Positions 33,318 to 42,429 are shown, counted from the first letter of the stretch. The stretch: 64,000 nucleotides of DNA from Anaerostipes sp. (GCA_028697725.1 JAQVEG010000001.1:1-64000); one strand, 5' to 3'. A program made the numbers and translations. The notes: generated by a model from the sequence alone, not told the origin.

Positions 33318-35030
33318 ATGAAAAATAAAGTCAGATATTTATTAATTGGAATGATGGTTTTTATGCTGAGTATTGTCAGTGTGCAGGCAGGAAGTCTTCC
33401 AGAAACAGCAGGAAAAACCAAATGGAGCGTAAGACCAGGAACGTCTAGCTATGTGACACCACCTACTTATGGAAACAATAAAATTTATGTAGGAAGTGGC
33501 TCAAAAGTATATAGATTAAATAAGGATACAGGAAAAACAGAAGTGACTAGCGATACTCTTACAGGAACTGTTGGATATGCTGTGATTCCAGTGACTTATG
33601 TGAAAGAGAAAAACTTAGTAGTTGTGATAACCATTAAAGGGTCGGCAAGTTACATAACTGGATTAGATGGAAATACCTTAGAGAAGAAGTGGGAAAGCAG
33701 CAGTATTTCTGGTCAGGTTTTGACCAAAGTAACATACAGCAATGGAAAGCTTTACACAGGAAGCTGGATGGGTGGAGAAACAGGAAGTGGCAGTTATTAT
33801 GAGCTGAATGCTACACCTGAAAAGACAACAAATCCAGTAAATTCAGTGGCCCATAGAGATATAGGAAAAGGTGGATTTTATTGGGCAGGAGCAGGAGTTT
33901 ATGGGGGTTACATTATTTTTGGTTCTGAAGATGGAGCAGACGGAATTCCGTCATTGTACACATACAATCAAAATACAAAGCAAATAGAACAGTTGGATTT
34001 ATCAAAGACAGGAGATGTTCGTTCTAGAATCGTAGTAGAGGGGAATTATCTATACTTTACATCTAAGGCAGGATATTTTCACAAAGTAACAATAAGTGAT
34101 GATGGAAAGTTATCAGAAGAGAAAATAGTGAAACTCTCTGGAGCGTCAACAAGTACACCTGTAATATCTGATGGAAAGGCTTATGTAGGAGTGAGTAGTA
34201 AATCAGTTGTTGAAATTGATACTGCACAGATGAAAATATCTAAATCCTATGGAGTTTCAGGGTATGTGCAAGGGGATATGCTATTAAAGGATCAACGTTT
34301 GTATATGACATATAATCAAAGTCCAGGAGGGCTGTATATGATTGACCTGACGACAGGAAAAGGAAGTGACATTTACTATCCAGAGAAGAGCAAACGACAG
34401 TATTGTATTTCCCATGTGATTACAGATGAAGAAGGAACCTTATTTTATAAAAATGATTCCGGATATATTTTTGCAGTCAATGCTGGATTAAATCAGACAG
34501 AAATTACAGTGAAAAATGTAAATTATCAAAAGAATATGATTTCATGGGAGAAAGTTGCAGGGGCATCTGGATACCATATTTATCAGGCAACATCTTATGG
34601 AGGAAGCTATAGCAAAATCGCTTCTACATCCAGTTTGAATTACACCAAAAGTAATTTAAAGTCAAATCAGACATATTACTATAAAGTCAGGCCTTATAAT
34701 GCAGCACATATTGGAAGTTTCAGCCAGATAAAAAGTGGCAGGACTGTTTTAAAGTCTACTAGTATTTCTTTATCTTCTGGGAAAAAGAAAATGAAAATAA
34801 AATGGAAGGAAGTCGCAGGAGCTAGTGGTTATGTGATTTATCAAAAGACTTCTTCCAAAGGAAAATGGAAAACAATCAAAACTATAAAGAAGGGAAGTGT
34901 GAAAAGCTATACAAAAACTAAATTAAGCAAGAAAAAGAAGTATTATTATCGAGTTCGAGCATATCGAACCCAGAGTGGAAAAAGAACCTATAGTTCATAT
35001 TCATCCACAAAGAGTAAAAAGACAAAATAG
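33318..35030 (+). CDS. secreted PQQ-type beta-propeller protein with two FN3 domains
   Basis: 570 residues. A signal peptide (about 1-24, cleaved near VQAG) is followed by a repetitive beta-rich region (35-390) with units such as NNKIYVGSGSKVYRLNKDTG and DGKAYVGVSSKSVVEID, typical of PQQ/WD-like propeller blades. Two fibronectin type III modules follow (about 395-480 and 485-568), each with KVAGASGY-like and YYYKVRPY-like motifs. The C-terminus is strongly basic, which may hold it to the wall. There is no sortase or membrane anchor. Fourth gene of the cobalamin-riboswitch operon, 14 bases after the transporter fusion. The Bacteroides B12 receptor BtuG is also a propeller, so a B12-binding role is a testable inference. 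Confidence 0.85.
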   Translation: MKNKVRYLLIGMMVFMLSIVSVQAGSLPETAGKTKWSVRPGTSSYVTPPTYGNNKIYVGSGSKVYRLNKDTGKTEVTSDTLTGTVGYAVIPVTYVKEKNLVVVITIKGSASYITGLDGNTLEKKWESSSISGQVLTKVTYSNGKLYTGSWMGGETGSGSYYELNATPEKTTNPVNSVAHRDIGKGGFYWAGAGVYGGYIIFGSEDGADGIPSLYTYNQNTKQIEQLDLSKTGDVRSRIVVEGNYLYFTSKAGYFHKVTISDDGKLSEEKIVKLSGASTSTPVISDGKAYVGVSSKSVVEIDTAQMKISKSYGVSGYVQGDMLLKDQRLYMTYNQSPGGLYMIDLTTGKGSDIYYPEKSKRQYCISHVITDEEGTLFYKNDSGYIFAVNAGLNQTEITVKNVNYQKNMISWEKVAGASGYHIYQATSYGGSYSKIASTSSLNYTKSNLKSNQTYYYKVRPYNAAHIGSFSQIKSGRTVLKSTSISLSSGKKKMKIKWKEVAGASGYVIYQKTSSKGKWKTIKTIKKGSVKSYTKTKLSKKKKYYYRVRAYRTQSGKRTYSSYSSTKSKKTK

Positions 35031-35059
35031 AAAACGACATGATATTAGGAGGAGACACC

Positions 35060-36397
35060 ATGAGTTTAAAGAAAAAGAGTTTAGGAATTATTCTTGGAAT
35101 TTTATGCTTTTTTGCACTGTTTCAAGTAAATACATTTGCAGCTGAAAAAGGACAGGTTCATGTGATTGTAGAAAATACAACTGCAACAAAAGAAAGTGGA
35201 GCTGCGTGGGATGGAAATTTATTTGATACCTATGTAGATATTACAGATGATATGACAGCATTGTCAGCCATTCAAACTGCATGTGCCAATGAAAAGAAAG
35301 ATATCAAGTTAAATCAGTGGAATGGAATAGAGACCATTGAGAATTTAAGCACTGGATGGATGTGTACATTAAATGACTGGTTTACCAATAATGGTTTATT
35401 AGATTACAAGATTTCAGATGGATCCTTAAAAGCTGGAGATGAACTGCGAGTAATGTATTCATCAAACTGGGGTGAGGATATAGGAAGTATCTATAATAAT
35501 AATGACAAATCATTAAAAGCACTTACCTTTAGTTCAGGAACTATAAGCCCAGCGTTTCAAACAAATACCAAATCATATACTTTAACAGTAAGTGATGGAG
35601 TAAAAGAAGTGAAAGTAATTCCAACAGCAGCAAATAAAAACTTCCAAGTGAAAACTATTGTTGGTTCTAAAGAATATGATCGTACACAGGCTGTTCCCGT
35701 TGCACATGGAAGTAAATTTCAAGTAGTTTGCGGAAGAACATCATGGCCAACAATGAATAATAGTGCTAATGTATCAGAAACTTCTTACACTGTAACAGTT
35801 AAGACAAAGGAAGGGATTGCAAAGGAAAGTGTTTCTCCTAAGATTAAATTATCAGGAGAGAGCAAGTCATACCAAAGTACAAAGGTTACATGGAATAAGA
35901 TTTCAGGTGTAAGTAAATATCAAGTATATCGAAAAGCATCAAAAAATGGAACATACAAAAAAGTAAAAACGACAACTGCAAGATCATTTACAGATACTAA
36001 GAAAAAAACAGGAACCACATATTACTACAAAGTAAGAGCTTATAAAATTTATGGAAGTAAAACGTTTTATGGGGCATTTTCAAATGTAAAGACAATTAAG
36101 GTTGTCCCAGCACAAGTTTCGATTCAAAAAGTTTCACAAAAGGGAAGTTACCTAAAGACAAATTGGAAGAAAGTTTCTGGAGCTGATGGATATCGTGTTT
36201 ATATGAAAGTAAAAGGTGCTAAAAACTACCAGAGAGTATATCAGTGTGGAAAAAATAAACTAGCATACACAAAGAAAACTGGAATGACGAAAAAAACTTA
36301 CAGTGTAAAAGTAAGAGCTTATAAAAAAGTAAAGAACAAAAAAGTGTTTGGAAAATATAGCAAAGTGAAGATAATCACAATGAAATTATTAAAATAA
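35060..36397 (+). CDS. secreted DUF4430 / cadherin-like / FN3 protein
   Basis: 445 residues from ATG 35060 (AGGAGGA upstream). Signal peptide 1-27 (ends NTFAA). DUF4430 domain about 30-130, with LSTGWMCTLNDWFTNNGLLD and VMYSSNWGEDIGS, parallel to the first gene of the operon. Next is a cadherin-like beta-sandwich (about 135-250, LTFSSGTISPAFQTNTKSYT) and two FN3 modules (about 265-350 and 352-445) with a basic C-terminus like that of the propeller protein. It lies 29 bases after the propeller gene. The shared architecture suggests the two secreted proteins are retained and act together at the wall, probably in B12 capture. No clear terminator follows. Confidence 0.85.
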   Translation: MSLKKKSLGIILGILCFFALFQVNTFAAEKGQVHVIVENTTATKESGAAWDGNLFDTYVDITDDMTALSAIQTACANEKKDIKLNQWNGIETIENLSTGWMCTLNDWFTNNGLLDYKISDGSLKAGDELRVMYSSNWGEDIGSIYNNNDKSLKALTFSSGTISPAFQTNTKSYTLTVSDGVKEVKVIPTAANKNFQVKTIVGSKEYDRTQAVPVAHGSKFQVVCGRTSWPTMNNSANVSETSYTVTVKTKEGIAKESVSPKIKLSGESKSYQSTKVTWNKISGVSKYQVYRKASKNGTYKKVKTTTARSFTDTKKKTGTTYYYKVRAYKIYGSKTFYGAFSNVKTIKVVPAQVSIQKVSQKGSYLKTNWKKVSGADGYRVYMKVKGAKNYQRVYQCGKNKLAYTKKTGMTKKTYSVKVRAYKKVKNKKVFGKYSKVKIITMKLLK

Positions 36398-36491
36398 TGG
36401 AAAAAACAATAAAATAAGTGGTATAATAAGAATAGTATTGAGAGGGTAGTATATAGTTTGAAAAGGAACAAACCTGATAAGGGAGATACAG

Positions 36492-39008
36492 ATGACAAAA
36501 CGTACAATTCTGGTAGTCGATGATCAGAAAATTAATCGAATTATACTAGGGAAACTATTATCACAAGAATATAATATTCTATATGCCAATAATGGACAAG
36601 AAGCCTTAGATGTTCTCCAAGAACATTCTGAGGCTATTTCTCTTGTTCTTTTAGATATTGTAATGCCAGTGATGGACGGTTACGAAGTATTAAGACAGAT
36701 GAAAAATAATGCGATTTTATCTAAGATTCCTGTAATTGTATCTTCACAAAATGATGGGGAAGATGCAGAGATTAAGGTACTTACATTAGGAGCTTATGAT
36801 TTCATAGGAAAACCATATAATGCAAAGATTATATGTCAGAGAATTCGTAATACCATTGAATTTCGTGAAACTGCAGCCATGATTAATAAAGTAGAGAGGG
36901 ATGAATTAACCGATTTATATAATAAACATTTCTTTATTAAACAGGTGCAGGAACGTATTTTGGAAAACCCAGATAAGCAGTATGATATTCTATGTATTGG
37001 AGTAGAGCATTTTAAATTAATCAATGAAACATATGGAGAAGTTCAAGGGGACAAGGTATTGTGCCATATAGCAGATGCTTTGAGTACTACCTATGATGGA
37101 GATAGTGTTTGTGGACGATTTTTAGGGGATGAATTCTATGCATTTGTTACTCGTGAACAGGGAGAAAAAGCAGAGAACGTATTAGAATTTATTCAAAAGG
37201 TAAATGAATTTCCAATTGATATGGAGATTAAGATTCATTGTGGTTGTTATGCCATAGGTGCAGAAGATATTTCAGTTGGAGTAATGTGTGACCGCGCCAA
37301 GTTAGTGGCAGAGAAAAATCGGGACAAGTATAATGTACTAATTTCCAAATATGACGATTCCATTCGTGAAAAATTAATTGATGAGCAGTTTATTACAAGT
37401 AATATGAAGGCAGCATTGAAAGCACATGAGTTTCAGGTATATTATCAACCAAAGTATGATTTGAATAGTGAGAGAATTGCTGGTGCAGAAGCTTTAGTTC
37501 GATGGATTCATCCAAAACGTGGTTTTATGTCACCAGGAGAATTTATTCCACTGTTTGAGAAGAATGGATTTATTACCAAGCTTGATTATTATGTCTGGGA
37601 AAGCGTATGCAAAGACATTCAGCAGTGGATGAAGCAAGGAAAAGAAACCGTTGCAGTATCTGTAAATGTGTCAAGGGCAGATATGTATAATCCTAAACTG
37701 GTAGATATGCTGGTTCATCTAGTGGAGAAATATCAAATTCCATATAATTATTTACATTTAGAAGTTACAGAATCCGCATATACAGAAAATGCGGATCAGA
37801 TTATTGAGGTTGTGGAAAAGCTTCGCAATATGGGATTTGTAATTGAGATGGATGACTTTGGAAGTGGATATTCTTCTTTGAATATGTTAGCAGAGATGCC
37901 AGTGGATATCTTAAAATTAGATATGAAGTTTGTACAGAACGAAGTGAAACAGACAGAATCAAGAGGAATATTAAGTTTTGTTATCAGTCTTGCAAAGTGG
38001 CTTAATTTAAAAGTAATTGCAGAAGGAGTTGAGACAGCAGAACAGATTGCAGCATTGCGGTCTATGGATTGTAACTATGTGCAGGGATTTTATTTTGCAA
38101 AGCCAATGCCAAAGAAAGATTTTGAAAAACTAATTATGAATTCAAAGATTATCAAAGCTTCAAAACTCCATGTAGAAGAACCTGTTGTAAAGAAGGAAGT
38201 AGTTCCAGTGATCCCGTCAGTAGAACATGACCGAGTTATGTTAATTGTGGACGATATTGAAGTAAATAGAGCCGTTTTAGGCAGTATATTTTTAAAGGAA
38301 TACAATATTGTAGAAAAGGAAAATGGAAAAGAAGCATTTGATTATTTAGAGAAAAACTATGATAAAGTAGATATTGTTATGCTGGATTTATTGATGCCAG
38401 TCATGGATGGATTTCAGGTATTGAAGATGATTCGAGCCAATGAGAAGATGAAGGATATTCCAGTTATCATCACATCTCAGGGGGATAAAGAAAGTGAACA
38501 AAAAGCTCTTGGTATGGAGGCAGATGATTTTATCTCAAAACCATATCAGACAGACATTGTAGCACATAGGGTACATAAGGTCATTGAAAACTATAAGTTA
38601 CAGAGTATCCAGATGCGTAAACTTGATGAGATAAGAAAAAAAGAGCATATGCTTCTTTCTTGTATTCCAGGTGGAGTTGCCATATACCACATGAAAAAAG
38701 ATGGAAGAATTGCAACAGACTACGTATCAGATGGATTTGCAAAGATTTGTGGATACACAGCAGAGGAGTATTTGGAAATCATAAAAGAAGATATGCGAAA
38801 AAATATTTTTTCAGAAGATCTTCCATATTTTCAGGAAGAGATTGAAAAGAGTATAAGAAATAATCTGTCTTTACATAGAACCCATAGACTATATACAAAG
38901 AATCATAAAAATATTTTAGTGCGGATGGATGCTAACATTTCTTTACTAGGGGATGCTGATGAAGATGAGGCTGTCTTATATGCAGTTTATACGAGAGTAC
39001 CAAATTGA
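36492..39008 (+). CDS. REC-GGDEF-EAL-REC-PAS signalling protein
   Basis: 838 residues, no membrane segment. Order: receiver 1 (about 5-125, phospho-Asp 55 in LLDIVMP); a GGDEF domain (140-295) whose active site reads LGDEF at 211-215, so the first glycine is lost and cyclase activity is doubtful; an EAL domain (305-555) with EAL at 333-335, EVTES, MDDFGSGYSSL and VIAEGVET intact, so probably an active c-di-GMP phosphodiesterase; receiver 2 (575-700, Asp 632); and a C-terminal PAS-like domain (715-835). The PAS part is closely related to the one in the hybrid kinase at 61 kb (shared IPGGVAIY). Two receivers imply input from histidine kinases, perhaps the hybrid kinases nearby. Confidence 0.92.
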   Translation: MTKRTILVVDDQKINRIILGKLLSQEYNILYANNGQEALDVLQEHSEAISLVLLDIVMPVMDGYEVLRQMKNNAILSKIPVIVSSQNDGEDAEIKVLTLGAYDFIGKPYNAKIICQRIRNTIEFRETAAMINKVERDELTDLYNKHFFIKQVQERILENPDKQYDILCIGVEHFKLINETYGEVQGDKVLCHIADALSTTYDGDSVCGRFLGDEFYAFVTREQGEKAENVLEFIQKVNEFPIDMEIKIHCGCYAIGAEDISVGVMCDRAKLVAEKNRDKYNVLISKYDDSIREKLIDEQFITSNMKAALKAHEFQVYYQPKYDLNSERIAGAEALVRWIHPKRGFMSPGEFIPLFEKNGFITKLDYYVWESVCKDIQQWMKQGKETVAVSVNVSRADMYNPKLVDMLVHLVEKYQIPYNYLHLEVTESAYTENADQIIEVVEKLRNMGFVIEMDDFGSGYSSLNMLAEMPVDILKLDMKFVQNEVKQTESRGILSFVISLAKWLNLKVIAEGVETAEQIAALRSMDCNYVQGFYFAKPMPKKDFEKLIMNSKIIKASKLHVEEPVVKKEVVPVIPSVEHDRVMLIVDDIEVNRAVLGSIFLKEYNIVEKENGKEAFDYLEKNYDKVDIVMLDLLMPVMDGFQVLKMIRANEKMKDIPVIITSQGDKESEQKALGMEADDFISKPYQTDIVAHRVHKVIENYKLQSIQMRKLDEIRKKEHMLLSCIPGGVAIYHMKKDGRIATDYVSDGFAKICGYTAEEYLEIIKEDMRKNIFSEDLPYFQEEIEKSIRNNLSLHRTHRLYTKNHKNILVRMDANISLLGDADEDEAVLYAVYTRVPN

Positions 39009-39029
39009 CAACGTAGATTGAAGATGAAA

Positions 39030-39063
39030 GATAGGTCAAAGTAGCTGACCTATCTTTTTTTTG
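39030..39063. terminator. intrinsic terminator
   Basis: Perfect 9-bp stem GATAGGTCA (39030-39038) / TGACCTATC (39046-39054), followed by T8. It ends the EAL gene and overlaps the 3' end of the minus-strand regulator. Confidence 0.9.
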
Positions 39064-39331
39064 TGCATTTTTGAATTTTATCAAATGGGAGTGTGGAATT
39101 TAGTAAATCTCCAGCGTTAATATTCAATGCATCTGCAAGATTGTATAAAACTTCTAAGGAAAATGGTCTTATAATATTAGGAGCTTCAATGGAACTTAAA
39201 TGAGAACGACTGATGTTAGCCTTTTCGGCAAGTTGTTCCTGTGACATACCCTGTAATTTGCGTAACGCAGCGATGGTAAGACCAAGTTCTATGAAACGAT
39301 CTCTATTTTTAAATGCAATGTTTTTACTCAA
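39050..39331 (-). CDS. XRE-family helix-turn-helix regulator
   Basis: 93 residues, essentially one Cro/CI-type HTH domain: LGLTIAALRKLQGMSQEQLAEKANISRSHLSSIEAP (about 14-50) then a helical end. The start is a TTG (39331) with GGAGG eight bases upstream. The target is unknown. It is divergent from the SnoaL-histidine kinase gene 140 bases away, so it may control it, but that is only positional. A C-terminal KKCTKKR-like basic tail is present. Confidence 0.85.
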   Translation of the reverse strand: MSKNIAFKNRDRFIELGLTIAALRKLQGMSQEQLAEKANISRSHLSSIEAPNIIRPFSLEVLYNLADALNINAGDLLNSTLPFDKIQKCTKKR

Positions 39332-39414
39332 GCGTGCTACCTCCTACTGTGTTATATTTACCTATTTATATTATATAGTTGCTAGAAAAATATATTGTAT
39401 GCAGTATTGAGCTA

Positions 39415-39443
39415 TTGACTAATATTTTGAGCATTGGTACAAT
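39415..39443 (+). promoter_or_regulatory. promoter of the SnoaL-hybrid kinase
   Basis: TTGACT (39415-39420) and TACAAT (39438-39443), spacer 17, 28 bases before the start codon. Confidence 0.8.
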
Positions 39444-39471
39444 AATAGATATAAAAGAAGGGAGAATTCAT

Positions 39472-41076
39472 ATGGTATTTCAAAGTGCTTTAGAAGTTGC
39501 CAATGCTTGGATTAAGGCATATTATCTTGATCAGAAGATGGATGCAACATTAGATTGTATGACAGACGATATTCAATGGATAGGAATAGAGTTTGATTAT
39601 AATACAATCGGCAAGAATGAATTAAAAAGACTATTTGAATCGAAGACTATGTTTTTTCCTGATTCTTATATTATGAAAACACAATCTATGGTTTGGCAGG
39701 AATTGAATGATAATACAAAGATGTGTTTTATAAAAGGATATGGTATTTCTGAGAAAGAATTCCTTCCCCGTATGAATATCTATGCAACATTGTGCTGTGT
39801 ACATGAAGGAAAAAGCTGGTTAATCAGCACGATACATATTACACACACCAAGATTATGAAAGAGGAACAAGAAAAGAATTCTAAGCTTCAAGGTGCATTA
39901 GAAGATGCAAGACAGGCGAGCTATGCTAAGACAGAGTTTTTATCAAGAATAAGTCATGATATGAGAACTCCAATGAATGGAATTCTTGGTATTGCAGAAT
40001 TATCCAAAGAGGTAGACAACCCTGTAATTTTGCATGAATATATAGAAAAGATAAAATCATCAGGAGAATATCTCCTTGCACTGTTGAATGATACCTTGGA
40101 TTTTCAGAAGATAGAAAGTGGACAGATGGTATTAGATCCTAAAGTGGTTACCATGAAGGAAGTTCTTGAGAATGTAAAAAATATGACTCAAAGGAGTGCA
40201 GAGGAACAAAATATTGAACTTCAAATGATTTTAGATAAGAAAGAAGATATTTGTTATATTAGAGCAGATGTTATGCGATTAAAACAGATATTTATGAATC
40301 TTATTTCCAATGCAATTAAGTTTACACCGTCCGGAGGTAAAGTAGAAGTATTAGGAGAATGTAAAAAAGAGAATGATTTCAATATTCAGTATAAAGTTAT
40401 GATTTCAGATAATGGAATCGGGATGAGTGAAGACTTTCTTACAAACAGAATTTTTCTTCCATTTTCGCAGGAGTATAGTGAATCTGTGTCTAGGCAGATG
40501 GGAAGTGGATTGGGGCTATCTATTGTAAAGCAATTAATTGAATTAATGGATGGAACCATAGAAGTAGAAAGTGAACTAGGTGCAGGCTCTAAATTTACAG
40601 TTTACCTTGAATTTCCTAAAGTTAAGGATTCTTTGGAAGAAGAGGTAATAGAGTTGGAAGAGATAAAAGTTGATAATTTGACGGGAAAGAAGATTCTTCT
40701 TGCAGAGGATCATCCTTTGAATGCAGAAGTTGCAATTAAGCTGCTAGAAAAAGTAAAATGTCAGGTGACGTGGATTCGTAATGGAAAAGAATGCGTTGAA
40801 CTGTGGAAAAATTCACCACCCAATCAATATGATCTTATTTTGATGGATATACGTATGCCAGTGATGGATGGATTAGAAGCAACAAGAGAAATTCGTAACA
40901 TGGAGCGTGAAGATGCAAAAGAAATTCCCATTGTTGCCATGACTGCCAATGCGTATGTAGACGATATGAAAGAGTCATTTCTAGCTGGAATGAACGAACA
41001 CATTACAAAGCCTTTTCGACCAAAGAAGATGTATCAGGTATTGTCAAAAGTATTGGAAAAAAGTAAGGAGAAATAA
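39472..41076 (+). CDS. cytoplasmic hybrid histidine kinase with N-terminal SnoaL-like domain
   Basis: 534 residues from ATG 39472 (AAGGGAG upstream); no membrane helix. Residues 1-125 look like a SnoaL/NTF2 fold (WIKAYYLDQKMDATLDCMTDD and WIGIEFDYNTIG), the type called nuclear-transport-factor-like. A coiled linker leads to HisKA with FLSRISHDMRTPMNG (His 162), HATPase (about 265-385, with NAIKFTPSGG and GLGLSIVKQL), and a C-terminal receiver (about 405-530) with LMDIRMPVMDG (Asp 459). There is no HPt domain. The close relative at 61 kb shares the same N-terminal fold. The SnoaL domain may sense a small cytoplasmic ligand. A terminator follows. Confidence 0.9.
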   Translation: MVFQSALEVANAWIKAYYLDQKMDATLDCMTDDIQWIGIEFDYNTIGKNELKRLFESKTMFFPDSYIMKTQSMVWQELNDNTKMCFIKGYGISEKEFLPRMNIYATLCCVHEGKSWLISTIHITHTKIMKEEQEKNSKLQGALEDARQASYAKTEFLSRISHDMRTPMNGILGIAELSKEVDNPVILHEYIEKIKSSGEYLLALLNDTLDFQKIESGQMVLDPKVVTMKEVLENVKNMTQRSAEEQNIELQMILDKKEDICYIRADVMRLKQIFMNLISNAIKFTPSGGKVEVLGECKKENDFNIQYKVMISDNGIGMSEDFLTNRIFLPFSQEYSESVSRQMGSGLGLSIVKQLIELMDGTIEVESELGAGSKFTVYLEFPKVKDSLEEEVIELEEIKVDNLTGKKILLAEDHPLNAEVAIKLLEKVKCQVTWIRNGKECVELWKNSPPNQYDLILMDIRMPVMDGLEATREIRNMEREDAKEIPIVAMTANAYVDDMKESFLAGMNEHITKPFRPKKMYQVLSKVLEKSKEK

Positions 41077-41091
41077 ATATGGACAAAATTC

Positions 41092-41123
41092 AAGCCAAGG
41101 TTTTTATGTGCCTTGGCTTTTTT
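41092..41123 (+). terminator. intrinsic terminator
   Basis: AAGCCAAGG (41092-41100) / CCTTGGCTT (41111-41119), perfect, followed by T. It marks the left limit of the accessory island. Confidence 0.9.
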
Positions 41124-41124
41124 A

Positions 41125-41249
41125 GTTAATAATATGTCATACGTATCATCATTTAATTTTATTTGTTTTCCAGATTGGATAGCCTTTGCATCATATGGTA
41201 TTTCAGTTTTGTAGTGTTTACAGATTTTTGTTGTTGGTTTCTCTTTCAT
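41125..41249 (-). pseudogene. degenerate zinc-ribbon remnant (tentative)
   Basis: The minus strand reads KICKHYKTEIPYDAKAIQSG, close to the common small zinc ribbon KxCKHCKxEIPxDAKxCPNC, but with the second Cys changed to Tyr and the CPNC pair missing. It looks like the decayed start of a zinc-ribbon gene. The rest of this 381-base gap (41077-41457) is AT-rich, with nothing else I can support. Confidence 0.35.
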
Positions 41250-41457
41250 AATATCCTTCTCATGTTTTAAATATGTGTAAATCTTATTCTATCTTTATTC
41301 TAACTATCTCCAATCTTAATCTATGTTTTATAGAACAACAAGGTTTACGAAAACGAATTTATATAACTTAAGTAATAAAGAATTAAAAAATACTATTTAA
41401 TTCTTTTCTATTATTTGATAAAATATACTTTATCAACCATATTAGGGAGGAAATAAT

Positions 41458-42429
41458 TTGAAAATAAATACTTTCTTTGATTTTTGTTCAGGAATAGGAG
41501 CAGGAAGATTAGGATTAGAACAGGCAGGATTGAATTGTGTAGGTTATTCGGATTCAGCAAGAATTTCACCTATAACATATCGAATGATGCACAATACTGA
41601 AAATGAAAAAAACTTTGGTAATTTAAAAAAAATAAAGTGCGATGGACTTCCCCAATTCGATATGCTGATTGCAGGATTTCCATGTCAAACTTTCTCTGTA
41701 ATAGGTCGTAAAGCGGGATTTTCAGATTATCGAGGACAAATAATTTTTCACATTGCAAGAATATTAGAAGAAACTCAACCAAAATGCTTTTTACTTGAAA
41801 ATGTTAAAGGGTTAGTCACTCATGACAAAGGGGAAACCATCAAAGTTATTTTGAAAGAACTAAATCGAGTTGGATATAAAATTGATTATAAAGTTTTAAC
41901 AAGCTTAGATTATGGAGTCCCTCAAATGCGTCAGCGTGTCTATATTGTAGGTTTTCGAAGCGATATAACAGATAGTTTAGATTTTTTTAAATGGCCTGAA
42001 AAAAGAGGAAAAGAGCCATTAAGCAAATACTTAATAGATAACGATAACATTGCATCCGATGAACGTATATCAATATTAAAACATTATCTAAACAACCCTA
42101 CAAACAATGGAAAATATAATATTTTTGATTTAACTAAAATGGAAGGAAAAATATTAGACACAAGAATGAATGATTTGCGAATATATGAGGGAAAATGCCC
42201 CACTCTTCGAACTCAACGAGATGGGATTTTATATATAAAGAACAAAAACATACATCAATTAACAGGTTTTGAAGCATTGCTATTGCAAGGGTTTCCAATA
42301 GAATATGCAAATAAGGTAAAAAATGAAGTAAGTGACAGACATCTTTTAATGCAAGCTGGAAATGCAATGACTGTAAATGTTATAGAATTATTAGGGAAAT
42401 CAATAATTGATTTTCTTCAACAAATATGA
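41458..42429 (+). CDS. DNA (cytosine-5-)-methyltransferase 1 of the R-M system
   Basis: 323 residues, C5-methyltransferase fold. Motif I FDFCSGIGAGRLGLEQAG, motif IV AGFPCQTFS with catalytic Cys 76, motif VI LLENVKGL (ENV), motif VIII QMRQRVYIVGF, and motif X GNAMTVNV at the end. The variable target region (about 190-270) is short. It starts at a TTG (41458) behind GGGAGG. A restriction-endonuclease-like gene follows directly, and a second m5C methyltransferase faces them. It starts just after a strongly AT-rich gap, and the base composition is more AT-rich than the core genes, consistent with transfer. Confidence 0.95.
   Translation: MKINTFFDFCSGIGAGRLGLEQAGLNCVGYSDSARISPITYRMMHNTENEKNFGNLKKIKCDGLPQFDMLIAGFPCQTFSVIGRKAGFSDYRGQIIFHIARILEETQPKCFLLENVKGLVTHDKGETIKVILKELNRVGYKIDYKVLTSLDYGVPQMRQRVYIVGFRSDITDSLDFFKWPEKRGKEPLSKYLIDNDNIASDERISILKHYLNNPTNNGKYNIFDLTKMEGKILDTRMNDLRIYEGKCPTLRTQRDGILYIKNKNIHQLTGFEALLLQGFPIEYANKVKNEVSDRHLLMQAGNAMTVNVIELLGKSIIDFLQQI

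Noticed and set aside
41034-41249. Functional 71-residue minus-strand gene
   Set aside because: Its second half is the terminator of the kinase gene and its zinc-ribbon cysteines are mostly lost, so only a remnant is reported.
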